Part shown: positions 17,370 to 25,627 of the stretch, one piece after another
How positions within the stretch are numbered: position 1 is the first letter of the stretch
How the letters are laid out: every line of letters begins with the position of its first letter
Assembly (NCBI GenBank): GCA_964482025.1
Contig: CAYZVN010000023.1
Location: 1 to 39,026, forward strand
Length of the DNA: 39,026 nucleotides
Reading direction: 5' to 3'
DNA from: UBA5868 sp964482025
GTDB taxonomy: Bacteria > Pseudomonadota > Gammaproteobacteria > Pseudomonadales > Cellvibrionaceae
Program-made: the position numbers and the translations under genes
The notes under the pieces: model-generated
The model's input: only the letters and a program-made list of their open reading frames with translations
Told to the model about the DNA's origin: nothing
Databases searched by the model: none

Positions 17370-18707
17370 TCAAATGTTGAACATCCAAATCTTCGCTAGG
17401 TTCTGATCGACTTGTGGCAGGCTGATGTTGTCAAGTTGAGACAGCCCGCCCGAAAGCGTCTGAGCACGATTATCGAGCAGGTTTTTTTCTAGGTAGAGCT
17501 TGAGTTGCCGTTTGAGTTTATCGATGTGATAAATGATTTCCTGCATCATCAAATACGCCTCTTCCACTTCCTGATAGGCGTGAATGAGCTTGTCGGACTG
17601 AATCTGATCGAGCCAGCGAATATAGGCCATATTAACAATGCCCGACTGAGCGATGGACATGGTGATGTGGATGATCGCGTTTTGCAAACTGGAGAGTTTT
17701 GGATCGTCGTGCTGACAACCTATGGCATTGGCAATATCGGCCGATATATTCACGCACTCGGCGATGTAGGCATTGCGCTCTTTTACTGCTGCGATTACCT
17801 CATCGGCAAGCGCGGTCGGAATGCTGTGATGATTTTCCTCCGGCAACTCCCGGAGCAGCATAATCAGCTGGTTTGTCGCCAAGCTAAAGCGGCTGTGCTG
17901 ATTCATCTGAATGATTGGGATCAGCTGACGCATCGATTTACCGTGCGGCTTGAAGTGTTTGGTAAATATGGCGTTTACGCTGTCCAGCAAATTTAGCAGC
18001 TGGCCTTCATGGCTTAAAGTGGCGCCTAAGCGGCCCCTCGGATAACCCGTGCCGTCGACATTTTCGTGGTGCTCCAAAACGGCTTTGCCCACCACATTAC
18101 TAACACTCGGTATTTCCTTGACGATATTAAAACCTATGATGGGGTGGGACTGGATTTGTTTCCATTCCTCCAGGGTAAGCGCGCCGGGCTTATCGAGAAT
18201 TTCGGCATTGATGTGGACCATCCCGATATCGTGGCAAAGCGCAGCGATAAAAAAATCGCGGATGTCACTTATCTTGCCTCCCATGCGCTTGATCAAAACA
18301 GTGCCGAGCCAAGCGCAAAACATCGCTTGCTCGAAAATACTCGGCATCAACAGAGACAGTACCGTCAACTTCTGGCGCAACAGAGTGAACTGACAAAAAT
18401 AGTCGCACAGTTTTTTTAATTCGGTTGTGTCGGTGAAGCGTTGCAAAAAATAAGCAGTGCTGGAGTTGCTGTTGAGATAAACCGAGAAGCGCCCAAAAAG
18501 GGCGGGGGCGTCGAGTTCGTTTTCGATTACAACGGAGTGTTCCAGAGGCTTCAGCAGCTTGAAGCGCGTAATTTTATCCACCATCTGCGGAGCGATGCGG
18601 GAGCCCTTTTTAACGAGGACCTGCCCCTGCGCATTGCAGATATCATCCGTGGCAACAACATCCTGAACTTCATTAACCTTGGCTAAATGGCTTGCATAAG
18701 CATCCAT
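17370..18707 (-). CDS. HD-GYP domain protein, probable cyclic-di-GMP phosphodiesterase
   Basis: This 445-residue cytoplasmic protein has no membrane segment. Residues 1-140 or so form an N-terminal region without a domain I recognise. The HD-GYP domain has HD at 159-160 (CHDIGMVH), then ILDKPGALTLEEW, HHENVDGTGYPRG with GYP at 221-223, and a later HSRFS segment. All key metal-binding and GYP residues are kept, so hydrolysis of c-di-GMP is likely. A Shine-Dalgarno AGAGGA precedes the ATG. The gene appears monocistronic with its own promoter (18827-18855). Confidence 0.9.
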   Translation of the reverse strand: MDAYASHLAKVNEVQDVVATDDICNAQGQVLVKKGSRIAPQMVDKITRFKLLKPLEHSVVIENELDAPALFGRFSVYLNSNSSTAYFLQRFTDTTELKKLCDYFCQFTLLRQKLTVLSLLMPSIFEQAMFCAWLGTVLIKRMGGKISDIRDFFIAALCHDIGMVHINAEILDKPGALTLEEWKQIQSHPIIGFNIVKEIPSVSNVVGKAVLEHHENVDGTGYPRGRLGATLSHEGQLLNLLDSVNAIFTKHFKPHGKSMRQLIPIIQMNQHSRFSLATNQLIMLLRELPEENHHSIPTALADEVIAAVKERNAYIAECVNISADIANAIGCQHDDPKLSSLQNAIIHITMSIAQSGIVNMAYIRWLDQIQSDKLIHAYQEVEEAYLMMQEIIYHIDKLKRQLKLYLEKNLLDNRAQTLSGGLSQLDNISLPQVDQNLAKIWMFNI

Positions 18708-18826
18708 AAAAGCGCGTCCTCTCAGCTTTTTTGGTAGTTACGACAGCTCTTATTCCGGCAAGAGCTTGATCGACGACAGCTCCAATGGGATGCGGAGTGA
18801 CGGCGGGTTATTTCAGCAATCTCAGA

Positions 18827-18855
18827 AGTATAGTTATCTTCACGATGGATGCGAA
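18827..18855 (-). promoter_or_regulatory. Candidate sigma-70 promoter of the HD-GYP gene
   Basis: TTCGCA (18855-18850), a 17-bp spacer and TATACT (18832-18827) lie on the minus strand. The predicted leader of about 110 bases contains a 7-bp hairpin AGCTCTT/AAGAGCT (18745-18751 and 18760-18766). Confidence 0.5.
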
Positions 18856-18920
18856 TTTGTACACCTGAGCCTGTAGGAGACTGGGAGCGACAGCGGATGT
18901 ATGGCAAGGGGGTTTAAGTA

Positions 18921-20207
18921 TCATCCGCTGGGGATGTAAATGGCACGTATATCGTTGACGTTGGTGCGGGTGGGGCCTGTTACCAAGAGGTCGCCCAGGC
19001 CGGCGAAAAAATCATAGCTGTTGTTGTCGCCCAGCAATTGCGCGGCATCCAATCCCAAAGTCGCCGCCCGGGTGAGCGAATCGGGGTACAGCAGGGCTCC
19101 GGCATTGTCCTCTGAACCATCGATGCCATCGCTATCGGCCGCCAACGCATAAATGCCGCTGCGGCCTTCCAGGGCCACGGCTAAGCTCAGCAGAAACTCG
19201 CTGTTGCGCCCACCTTTACCCCGGCCGCTTAAGGTGACGGAGGTTTCGCCGCCGGACAGCAATATGCAAGGCGGGCGGATGGGTTCTCCCATGTCTTGCA
19301 CCGATTTGGCAATGCCTGCCATCACTTTGGCAACCTCCCGCGCCTCTCCTTGAATTTGATCGCCGAGAATCAGCGGGGCGACCCCGCAGCGTTGCGCGAA
19401 TTTTGCGGCGGCTTGTAAGGCGTTCGCCGCTGACGCAATGGTGTGGAATGGGTGGGGAAGTAACTGATGGGGTTTAGGCGTTTCCGCTTGTGGACTGCAT
19501 AACCACTGCCGCACCTTGACCGAGATAGGGATCCGGTAGCGCTCCAGGATCGCCAGCGCCTGTGCAGAAGTCGTTGGATCCGCGATCGTGGGGCCGGAGG
19601 CTACGACAGCGGGATCGTCGCCGGGTACATCGGAAATCGCGTAAGTCGTCACCAACGCCGGTTCGCACATTTTTGCTAAACGTCCTCCTTTTACGGCGGA
19701 CAAGTGCTTACGCACACAGTTGATCTCAGCGATGGCCGCGCCACTACGCAACAGCGCAGCGTTGATTTGTCGCTTTTCGACCGGTTCTATAGAGAGTGCA
19801 GGAAGACTCAATAAGGAAGAGCCTCCCCCCGACGCCAAAAACACAATCCGCTCATCCGGCCGACGGCTGCTTAATAGCTTTAACAGCTCGGCAGTGGCAT
19901 GCTCCCCCGCGCGGTCAGGCAAGGGGTGGCCCGCTTCAATAACGCGGATATGGCGACACGGCACAGAGTGGCCGTGGCGGGTAATCACCAAACCGCGCAC
20001 CGGCCCTTGCCAATGCTCTTCAAATATTTGTGCCATAGCGGCGGCTGCTTTGCCGGCGCCGAGCACCAGTACAGGGGCTTGGCGCTCGGTGGGCAAGTAA
20101 CGGGGTAAACAAGCTTTGGGGTGAGCGGCGGAGACCGCCTGTTGAAATAGGTGATTGAGAAAGCGGGAAGCGGGGATCATAGCGGTGCCCGAGCGCGGAA
20201 AAAGCAT
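18921..20207 (-). CDS. Glycerate 2-kinase (MOFRL family, GckA/TtuD type)
   Basis: The enzyme phosphorylates D-glycerate to 2-phosphoglycerate, in glyoxylate, tartrate or serine-related carbon use. Visible family features are VLVLGAGKAAAAMA near the N terminus, FLASGGGSSLLSLP, the SDVPGDDPAVVASGPT block, and the MOFRL-like C-terminal block LLSGGETSVTLSGRGKGG...LAADSDGIDG. Tandem ATGs at 20210 and 20207 follow TGGGGAA. I choose 20207 for spacing (428 residues), while MIPASR at 20180 is also possible. The 100-N gap begins only 15-18 bases upstream, so the gene is probably complete but its leader is lost. The older label 'hydroxypyruvate reductase' is often given to this family. Confidence 0.88.
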   Translation of the reverse strand: MLFPRSGTAMIPASRFLNHLFQQAVSAAHPKACLPRYLPTERQAPVLVLGAGKAAAAMAQIFEEHWQGPVRGLVITRHGHSVPCRHIRVIEAGHPLPDRAGEHATAELLKLLSSRRPDERIVFLASGGGSSLLSLPALSIEPVEKRQINAALLRSGAAIAEINCVRKHLSAVKGGRLAKMCEPALVTTYAISDVPGDDPAVVASGPTIADPTTSAQALAILERYRIPISVKVRQWLCSPQAETPKPHQLLPHPFHTIASAANALQAAAKFAQRCGVAPLILGDQIQGEAREVAKVMAGIAKSVQDMGEPIRPPCILLSGGETSVTLSGRGKGGRNSEFLLSLAVALEGRSGIYALAADSDGIDGSEDNAGALLYPDSLTRAATLGLDAAQLLGDNNSYDFFAGLGDLLVTGPTRTNVNDIRAIYIPSG

Positions 20208-20224
20208 CATGATTCCCCAGAAGC

Positions 20225-20324
20225 NNNNNNNNNNNNNNNNNNNNNNNNNNNNNNNNNNNNNNNNNNNNNNNNNNNNNNNNNNNNNNNNNNNNNNNNNNNN
20301 NNNNNNNNNNNNNNNNNNNNNNNN
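20225..20324. other. Assembly gap, 100 N
   Basis: A run of exactly 100 N is the conventional filler for a scaffold gap of unknown size. It lies between the glycerate kinase start and the 3' end of the Csr-type RNA. Confidence 0.98.
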
Positions 20325-20375
20325 GTAAGGGGAGAGGCGTGGAGATCGAGCGGTTGAGCGCAATTAGAGAAGTGC

Positions 20376-20428
20376 AATAGAAAGCGCCCTTGCACATCGC
20401 GCGGTATTCGCGATCTGCAAGAGCGCTT
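20376..20428 (-). terminator. Terminator of the Csr-type RNA
   Basis: On the minus strand a stem of 20 positions (19 paired, one G-G mismatch, one G-T pair) runs from AAGCGCTCTTGCA to TGCAAGGGCGCTT around a 7-base loop. TTTCTATT follows. On the plus strand no T-run follows the stem, so the orientation is minus. Confidence 0.85.
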
Positions 20429-20890
20429 ACATCCTGCCATCCTTGGAAAACTGTATTCCGAGTCCCCGCAAATCCTTTGCCGTTGGCTTTCCGTGCCTGC
20501 GTTGCCTTCTTGGCGGTGTTCTTCTTGTGTTCCTACCCTGTGTGTCCTGTGCTGTCCTTAAGTGGGCTTGTCCGTCTTCCGTTTATTTCCCTCTGCCCGT
20601 GCGTCCCAGCTTTCCAATCCCGTCTTCCATAAATTGCTCTTCCTGAGCTGATGCTGTCCTAGATCCTGTGCATCCCCGCGGGGCCTTCCTGATCCCGCTG
20701 CCACTACTTGTGTGAGCGCCCTCGTCCGGGGCATCCTTGCCGGTGGCGTCGTCCCTCCTTTGCCACCTCTATCCGTTCCGACTCCATGTCGTATTTCCTA
20801 CCGCCTCTCCTTGGCGTTTTGGGCTCTTCCGTGTCCTTGCTGTATGTTGAGCATTGTCCAGGTTTGCCGAGACCTGCAATAGTGGCGGAG
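20376..20890 (-). ncRNA. CsrB/RsmZ-type regulatory RNA (CsrA/RsmA-sequestering)
   Basis: The minus strand of this gene-free stretch is packed with GGA motifs: by hand count about 34 between 20880 and 20430, where about 7 are expected by chance. Many have the CsrA-favoured contexts CAGGA, AAGGA or AGGAT, including two AGGATG just before the terminator. Several sit in loops of small perfect hairpins: GGCAAGGATGCC (20741-20730), CGCCAAGGAGAGGCG (20816-20802), GCTCAGGAAGAGC (20648-20636), GCAAAGGATTTGC (20480-20468) and CCAAGGATGG (20446-20437). A strong intrinsic terminator ends it at 20428-20376. CsrB-family RNAs carry many GGA hairpins, titrate the translational repressor CsrA/RsmA and are usually activated by GacS/GacA. 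The 5' end is uncertain, in the range 20850-20920. No clear GacA box was found. No reading frame on either strand looks like protein. Confidence 0.85.
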
Positions 20891-21063
20891 CGCTGATTCG
20901 CTTGTAGGATATTGACCATAGTCATCTGTGAGCCAAACGCCGATTTGTGGCGAGATCGTTGCCGCTGCCCCACCTGGTGGCTACAATCCCGCGGCTGTCG
21001 GCGGCCCCGGCAGCCTGCAATCCATGCCTATGCCGAGCCCATCGGCAGACCTGAGGAGGTTAT

Positions 21064-22608
21064 ATGTCCCGCGACCAGCTCGTGATATTCGATACTACAT
21101 TGCGCGACGGCGAACAGAGCCCTGGCGCCTCTATGACGAAGGACGAGAAAGTCCGTATCGCTAAAATGCTGGAAAAAATGCGGGTGGACGTGATTGAGGC
21201 GGGGTTCGCGATCGCCAGTCAGGGGGATTTTGACGCTGTTAAGGCGGTGGCCAATGCGGTGAAAGATTCCCGTGTCTGCAGCCTCGCCCGCGCGGTGCCG
21301 GCGGACATCGACCGCGCCGCCGAAGCGCTGAAAGGTGCCACCGCACCGCGTATCCATACTTTTATTGCGACCTCGCCCATCCATATGAAGTACAAGCTCA
21401 ACATGGCGCCCGAGCAGGTGCTGGAGCAGGCGATCAAGGCGATTCAGCGGGCCCGCCAATATACGGACGATGTGGAATTCTCGTTAGAAGATGGCAGCCG
21501 CTCTGATTTCGACTTTATGTGCCGCATTACCGAAGCCGCGATTGCCGCTGGTGCCAGCACTATTAATATTCCCGACACGGTCGGCTACGGCGAGCCGGGA
21601 GAATATGGCGCTATGTTCCGCCGGTTGATCGCGGGGGTGCCCAATTCCGACAAAGCCATTTTCTCCACCCACTGCCACAACGATCTCGGCCTGGCGGTGG
21701 CGAACTCTCTGGCGGCGGTGATGAATGGTGCGCGCCAAGTTGAGTGTACGATCAACGGCCTCGGCGAGCGCGCCGGCAATGCGGCTTTGGAAGAAATTGT
21801 CATGGCGGTGCGCACCCGCAAAGATCTCTATCCTGTGGAAACCCGCATAGCGACCGAGCATATAGTCGCGACTTCGCGCATGGTGGCGACGGTGACGGGC
21901 TTCCCTGTGCAACCAAACAAGGCCATAGTCGGCGTAAACGCGTTTGCCCACGAATCCGGCATCCACCAAGATGGCGTGCTTAAGCATCGCGAGACTTATG
22001 AAATCATGCGGGCAGAAGATGTTGGCTGGAATGCCAATAAAATTGTGTTGGGCAAGCACTCCGGTAGAGCCGCAGTGAAAGCGCGGTTTGAAGAGCTCGG
22101 CATCACCTTTGATACCCCTCAGCAACTGGCGGACGTTTTCGAGCGTTTTAAGGCGCTGGCAGATAAAAAACACGAAATTTTTGACGAAGACTTACATGCT
22201 TTAGTGGCTCAGGTCCAGCAGCCGGAAGTGCAAGAGACCTATGAGCTGATCGATCTGGAAGTGTGTAGCAAAACCGGTACCGTGCCCCAGGCGGCCATCA
22301 CACTGCGAGTCAAAGGCGAGACGCGGACCGCAACGGCGGAGGGCAGTGGTCCGGTGGATGCGACTTATAAAGCGATTGAGGCAATCGCCAAAAGTGGCAC
22401 TGATTTGTTGCTCTATTCGGTCAACGCCATCACCCAAGGGACCGACTCCCAAGGTGAAGTCACGGTGCGCCTTGAGCGCCGCGGTCAGATCGTCAACGGT
22501 GTAGGCGCGGATACCGATATAGTCGCAGCTTCAGCGCAGGCGTACTTGCACGCGCTTAACTTACTGGAATACGGTCATTTGAGGTCACATCCTCAGCGCG
22601 GCGTGTAG
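21064..22608 (+). CDS. leuA: 2-isopropylmalate synthase
   Basis: This is the first committed enzyme of leucine synthesis, condensing acetyl-CoA and 2-oxoisovalerate. The 514-residue protein has the N-terminal motif FDTTLRDGEQSPG, the metal-binding HCHNDLGLAVANS, the GLGERAGNAALEE motif, and HESGIHQDGVLK. A C-terminal LeuA regulatory domain (about residues 390-510) is where leucine feedback acts. The Shine-Dalgarno AGGAGG (21054-21059) is strong. The gene is divergent from the Csr-type RNA, with about 170 bases between their likely 5' ends. No leader peptide rich in Leu codons was seen. Confidence 0.96.
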   Translation: MSRDQLVIFDTTLRDGEQSPGASMTKDEKVRIAKMLEKMRVDVIEAGFAIASQGDFDAVKAVANAVKDSRVCSLARAVPADIDRAAEALKGATAPRIHTFIATSPIHMKYKLNMAPEQVLEQAIKAIQRARQYTDDVEFSLEDGSRSDFDFMCRITEAAIAAGASTINIPDTVGYGEPGEYGAMFRRLIAGVPNSDKAIFSTHCHNDLGLAVANSLAAVMNGARQVECTINGLGERAGNAALEEIVMAVRTRKDLYPVETRIATEHIVATSRMVATVTGFPVQPNKAIVGVNAFAHESGIHQDGVLKHRETYEIMRAEDVGWNANKIVLGKHSGRAAVKARFEELGITFDTPQQLADVFERFKALADKKHEIFDEDLHALVAQVQQPEVQETYELIDLEVCSKTGTVPQAAITLRVKGETRTATAEGSGPVDATYKAIEAIAKSGTDLLLYSVNAITQGTDSQGEVTVRLERRGQIVNGVGADTDIVAASAQAYLHALNLLEYGHLRSHPQRGV

Positions 22609-22659
22609 CGCTTTATTAGCGGAATGCGCTATGACGAATAACTCTTAATTGTGGAAACG

Positions 22660-23433
22660 ATGATGAACGAGCGGTTGCGCATGGAATACCTAGAGGCAAT
22701 GGGCATTGCCATGTTCGTGCCGCGCCGGGTGCTGCCGCACGCTAAGGCGTCGCTGCCGGCCGCTCTACCCCAAAGTGTGAGTGAGGAGCCCGCTGCGGCA
22801 ACGCCCGTGGAGCCGGCCGAGGTATCAGCACCTAAGCCGACTGCACCGCGCGCTGCGCCTGTGGCCGTCAGCGACATAATGGATAGCCTCACTCGCCCAA
22901 GCGCGCCGGCAGAGCCTGCGCCGCCACCTGAGGTTGCACCAGAGGCTGAGGGTGCCTCAGTGGCTGAGGTGGAGTCCTCGGTGCAGTTTGCGCTTAGCAT
23001 CTGGCGGCCTTCGCCAGCGTTAATGATCCTCGATTCTCGCCACGCCGGCGGCGCTTTGCCGACCCAGGCCCTGCTGGACAATATCCTGCGGGCCAAGGGT
23101 ATACGCCTATCATCCACTAAGCCCGATATCCTGATCTGGCCACCCGGCGGCATGACGCCCGCACCGGGTTGGCGAGCTGCGCGAGAAATGCTGCAGGCTT
23201 TTTTGCAAGCTCGACTGGAGCGCCAGCCAGTGCAGTACCTCTGGTTGATGGGGGAGAGCGCCTGTAACGCGGTATTGGCGAACCAGCCCTATCAAGACAA
23301 TCTCGGCAAGGCGATTAATGTCGATGCTCTCGGCAGTCTTGCGGTGATATTGCCGTCGCTGGCGGACATGCTGCAGCAACCGGCGCTCAAAGCGCGCACC
23401 TGGGCGGCGATCCGCGCTCATCATGTCGGTTGA
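22660..23433 (+). CDS. HolD-like protein (putative DNA polymerase III psi subunit)
   Basis: This 257-residue protein has three parts. The N-terminal segment MEYLEAMGIAMFVPRR resembles the conserved start of E. coli psi (LQQLGITQWSLRRP), which binds the clamp-loader collar. A Pro/Ala/Glu-rich linker of about 80 residues follows. A compact C-terminal domain of about 150 residues contains LMILDSRHAGG, DILIWPPGG and YLWLMGESACNAVL. The gene overlaps rimI by 11 bp and prfC follows, matching the E. coli order holD-rimI-(yjjG)-prfC. This context supports the call more than the weak similarity does. The frame is open from a GTG at 22651; the ATG at 22660 or 22663 behind GGAAACG is preferred. Confidence 0.6.
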   Translation: MMNERLRMEYLEAMGIAMFVPRRVLPHAKASLPAALPQSVSEEPAAATPVEPAEVSAPKPTAPRAAPVAVSDIMDSLTRPSAPAEPAPPPEVAPEAEGASVAEVESSVQFALSIWRPSPALMILDSRHAGGALPTQALLDNILRAKGIRLSSTKPDILIWPPGGMTPAPGWRAAREMLQAFLQARLERQPVQYLWLMGESACNAVLANQPYQDNLGKAINVDALGSLAVILPSLADMLQQPALKARTWAAIRAHHVG

Positions 23434-23920
23434 ACTGCGACTGCCGGGGCCGTTCGAGCTGCGCGGCGCCAACTTCGAAAGTACGCGGCTGAGTTTGGCG
23501 GATCTGGATGACATCTACGCGCTTGAAGTGCGCAGCCATGCTTATCCCTGGACGCGCGACAATTTGCGCAGCTCCATCGAATCCCATACCTGCATCGGCT
23601 TGCGATATGGCAATCGCTGGGCTGCCCATGCGATTTTGTCCTTCGCGGCGGGAGAGGCGGAGCTGCTGTTATTTGTCATCGACAAAGACTGGCAGGGCAA
23701 GGGCCTGGGCTGCCAGTTTCTGCAGCGGCTGGTGCAAGCGGCAAAGGCAAAAGCGCAGACGATTTTCTTGGAAGTGCGCGCTTCCAATGACGCGGCAGTG
23801 GCGCTCTACGAAAAAATCGGCTTTCACCAAGTGGGGGTGCGCCCGGGTTACTATCCGGCCGGGAGTCGCCGCGAAGACGCCCTCGTCCATGCCCTAGATC
23901 TTGCTTTTTGGGACGTTTGA
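23423..23920 (+). CDS. rimI: Ribosomal protein S18 alanine N-acetyltransferase
   Basis: This GNAT-family enzyme acetylates the N-terminal alanine of ribosomal protein S18. The 165-residue protein shows the acetyl-CoA loop QGKGLG (91-96), LEVRASNDAAVALYEKIGF, and the RimI-typical ending GYYPAGSRREDALV. It has an extra N-terminal stretch of about 20 residues compared with E. coli RimI. Its start overlaps the HolD-like gene by 11 bp, so translation is likely coupled. Confidence 0.92.
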   Translation: MSVELRLPGPFELRGANFESTRLSLADLDDIYALEVRSHAYPWTRDNLRSSIESHTCIGLRYGNRWAAHAILSFAAGEAELLLFVIDKDWQGKGLGCQFLQRLVQAAKAKAQTIFLEVRASNDAAVALYEKIGFHQVGVRPGYYPAGSRREDALVHALDLAFWDV

Positions 23921-23956
23921 TTCACATCCGGTTGTGGAACTGCGCTAAGGCCCAGG

Positions 23957-23962
23957 TATACT
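23957..23962 (+). promoter_or_regulatory. Candidate -10 box for prfC
   Basis: TATACT lies 27 bases before the prfC ATG. A weak TTGTGG (23932-23937) sits 19 bp upstream. GGCCCA (23949-23954) and TGGGCC (23974-23979) form an inverted repeat around the box. Confidence 0.35.
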
Positions 23963-23989
23963 TGCGCCTTTTTTGGGCCGATAACTGGA

Positions 23990-25570
23990 ATGACCACGGA
24001 TCTTCTCGCAGACATCAAGCGGCGTCGCACCTTCGCCATCATCTCTCACCCGGACGCCGGTAAAACCACCATTACCGAAAAGCTGCTGTTATGGGGCAAT
24101 GCCATTCAGTTGGCGGGCTCCGTCAAAGGTAAACGCGGTCCTCACGCTAGGTCGGACTGGATGACCATGGAGCAGGAGCGCGGCATTTCGGTGACGTCAT
24201 CGGTCATGCAGTTTCCTTACAAAGAACGCGTGGTCAATCTTCTCGATACCCCCGGCCACGAGGACTTCTCTGAAGATACTTACCGCACTCTCACCGCCGT
24301 CGACTCGGTATTGATGGTGATCGACGGTGGTAAAGGGGTGGAGGATCGCACCATCAAATTGATGGAGGTTTGCCGCCTGCGCGACACCCCGATCCTGTCG
24401 TTTATCAACAAAATGGACCGGGATATTCGCGATCCAATCGAAGTGTTGGATGAGATTGAAGAGGTGCTCAAAATTCGCGCCGCACCCATCAATTGGCCCA
24501 TAGGCATGGGAAAGGAATTCAAAGGCGTTTACAACCTCTACACCGACACCATTCACGTGTTTCAACACGGCATGGGGCACACGATTCCGGACGATATCCA
24601 AATTCACGGTCTCAACAGCCCCGAGGCCGATAAATTATTGGGCTTATATGCGGAGGAAGTGCGCGCGGAAATTGAACTGGTGCGCGGCGCAACTCACGAA
24701 TTTGATCTTGAGGAGTATCTTCAGGGCAAATTAACCCCGGTATTTTATGGGACGGCGCTCGGCAATTTTGGTGTGCGGGAGATGCTGGACCATTTCGTCG
24801 AGTGGGCACCCCCACCCCAGGCAAGAAAGACCAATGTGCGCGAAGTGCCCGCCGACGAGCCCAAGTTCTCGGGCTTTATTTTTAAAATTCAGGCAAATAT
24901 GGATCCCAAGCATCGCGACCGAGTCGCGTTTATGCGGGTGTGCTCGGGGGCTTATAGCCAGGGCATGAAAATGCACCATGTGCGCTTGGGCAAAGATGTG
25001 CGCATCAGCGATGCGGTGACCTTTTTGGCCGGGGATCGCAGTGCCGTAGAAGAGGCTGTGTCCGGCGATATTATTGGTTTGCATAATCACGGCACCATCC
25101 AAATCGGCGATACCTTCACCGAGGGTGAAGCGCTGAAATTCACCGGCATTCCGCATTTTGCTCCCGAATTATTCCGCCGCATTCGCTTGCGCGACCCGCT
25201 CAAGACCAAACAATTACAGAAGGGTCTACAGCAATTATCGGAAGAGGGATCTACCCAGGTTTTCTTTCCCTTGAACAGTAACGACATCATTGTTGGTGCC
25301 GTCGGTGTGCTGCAGTTTGAGGTGGTGGCGTATCGCCTGAAAGACGAGTACAAGGTCGATGCGATCTACGAAAATGTGAGTGTCGCCACCGCGCGTTGGG
25401 TGGAGTGCGAGGATGCGAAAAAATTCGAGGAGTTCAAGCGCAAATGTGCGGACAACCTCTCCATTGATGGCGGCGGACACCTCACTTATCTGGCCCCCAC
25501 GCGCGTGAACTTATCGCTGGCTCAGGAGCGCTATCCCGAAGTCGTCTTCCGCTCAACGCGCGAGCACTGA
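23990..25570 (+). CDS. prfC: Peptide chain release factor 3
   Basis: This translational GTPase recycles RF1 and RF2 from the ribosome after peptide release. The 526-residue length and motifs are typical: G1 SHPDAGKTT (19-27), the effector region with ERGISVTSSVM, G3 DTPGHEDF, G4 NKMDR, then the beta-barrel domain II and the RF3-specific C-terminal domain. It lies 69 bp after rimI, with a possible own promoter. Confidence 0.97.
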   Translation: MTTDLLADIKRRRTFAIISHPDAGKTTITEKLLLWGNAIQLAGSVKGKRGPHARSDWMTMEQERGISVTSSVMQFPYKERVVNLLDTPGHEDFSEDTYRTLTAVDSVLMVIDGGKGVEDRTIKLMEVCRLRDTPILSFINKMDRDIRDPIEVLDEIEEVLKIRAAPINWPIGMGKEFKGVYNLYTDTIHVFQHGMGHTIPDDIQIHGLNSPEADKLLGLYAEEVRAEIELVRGATHEFDLEEYLQGKLTPVFYGTALGNFGVREMLDHFVEWAPPPQARKTNVREVPADEPKFSGFIFKIQANMDPKHRDRVAFMRVCSGAYSQGMKMHHVRLGKDVRISDAVTFLAGDRSAVEEAVSGDIIGLHNHGTIQIGDTFTEGEALKFTGIPHFAPELFRRIRLRDPLKTKQLQKGLQQLSEEGSTQVFFPLNSNDIIVGAVGVLQFEVVAYRLKDEYKVDAIYENVSVATARWVECEDAKKFEEFKRKCADNLSIDGGGHLTYLAPTRVNLSLAQERYPEVVFRSTREH

Positions 25571-25627
25571 TCCGCTTGCAGGAAACTTAAGCCGGCGCTT
25601 TTCGCAGAGCGCCAGCCAAAAGAGCGA

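Noticed and set aside
18722..18907. Short minus-strand frame before the HD-GYP gene
   Set aside because: It covers the predicted promoter and leader hairpin of that gene and shows no recognisable protein features.
20390..20973. Short reading frames on both strands in the region upstream of leuA
   Set aside because: They lack family-like motifs, good ribosome sites and start choice, and the region is better explained by the GGA-rich RNA on the minus strand.
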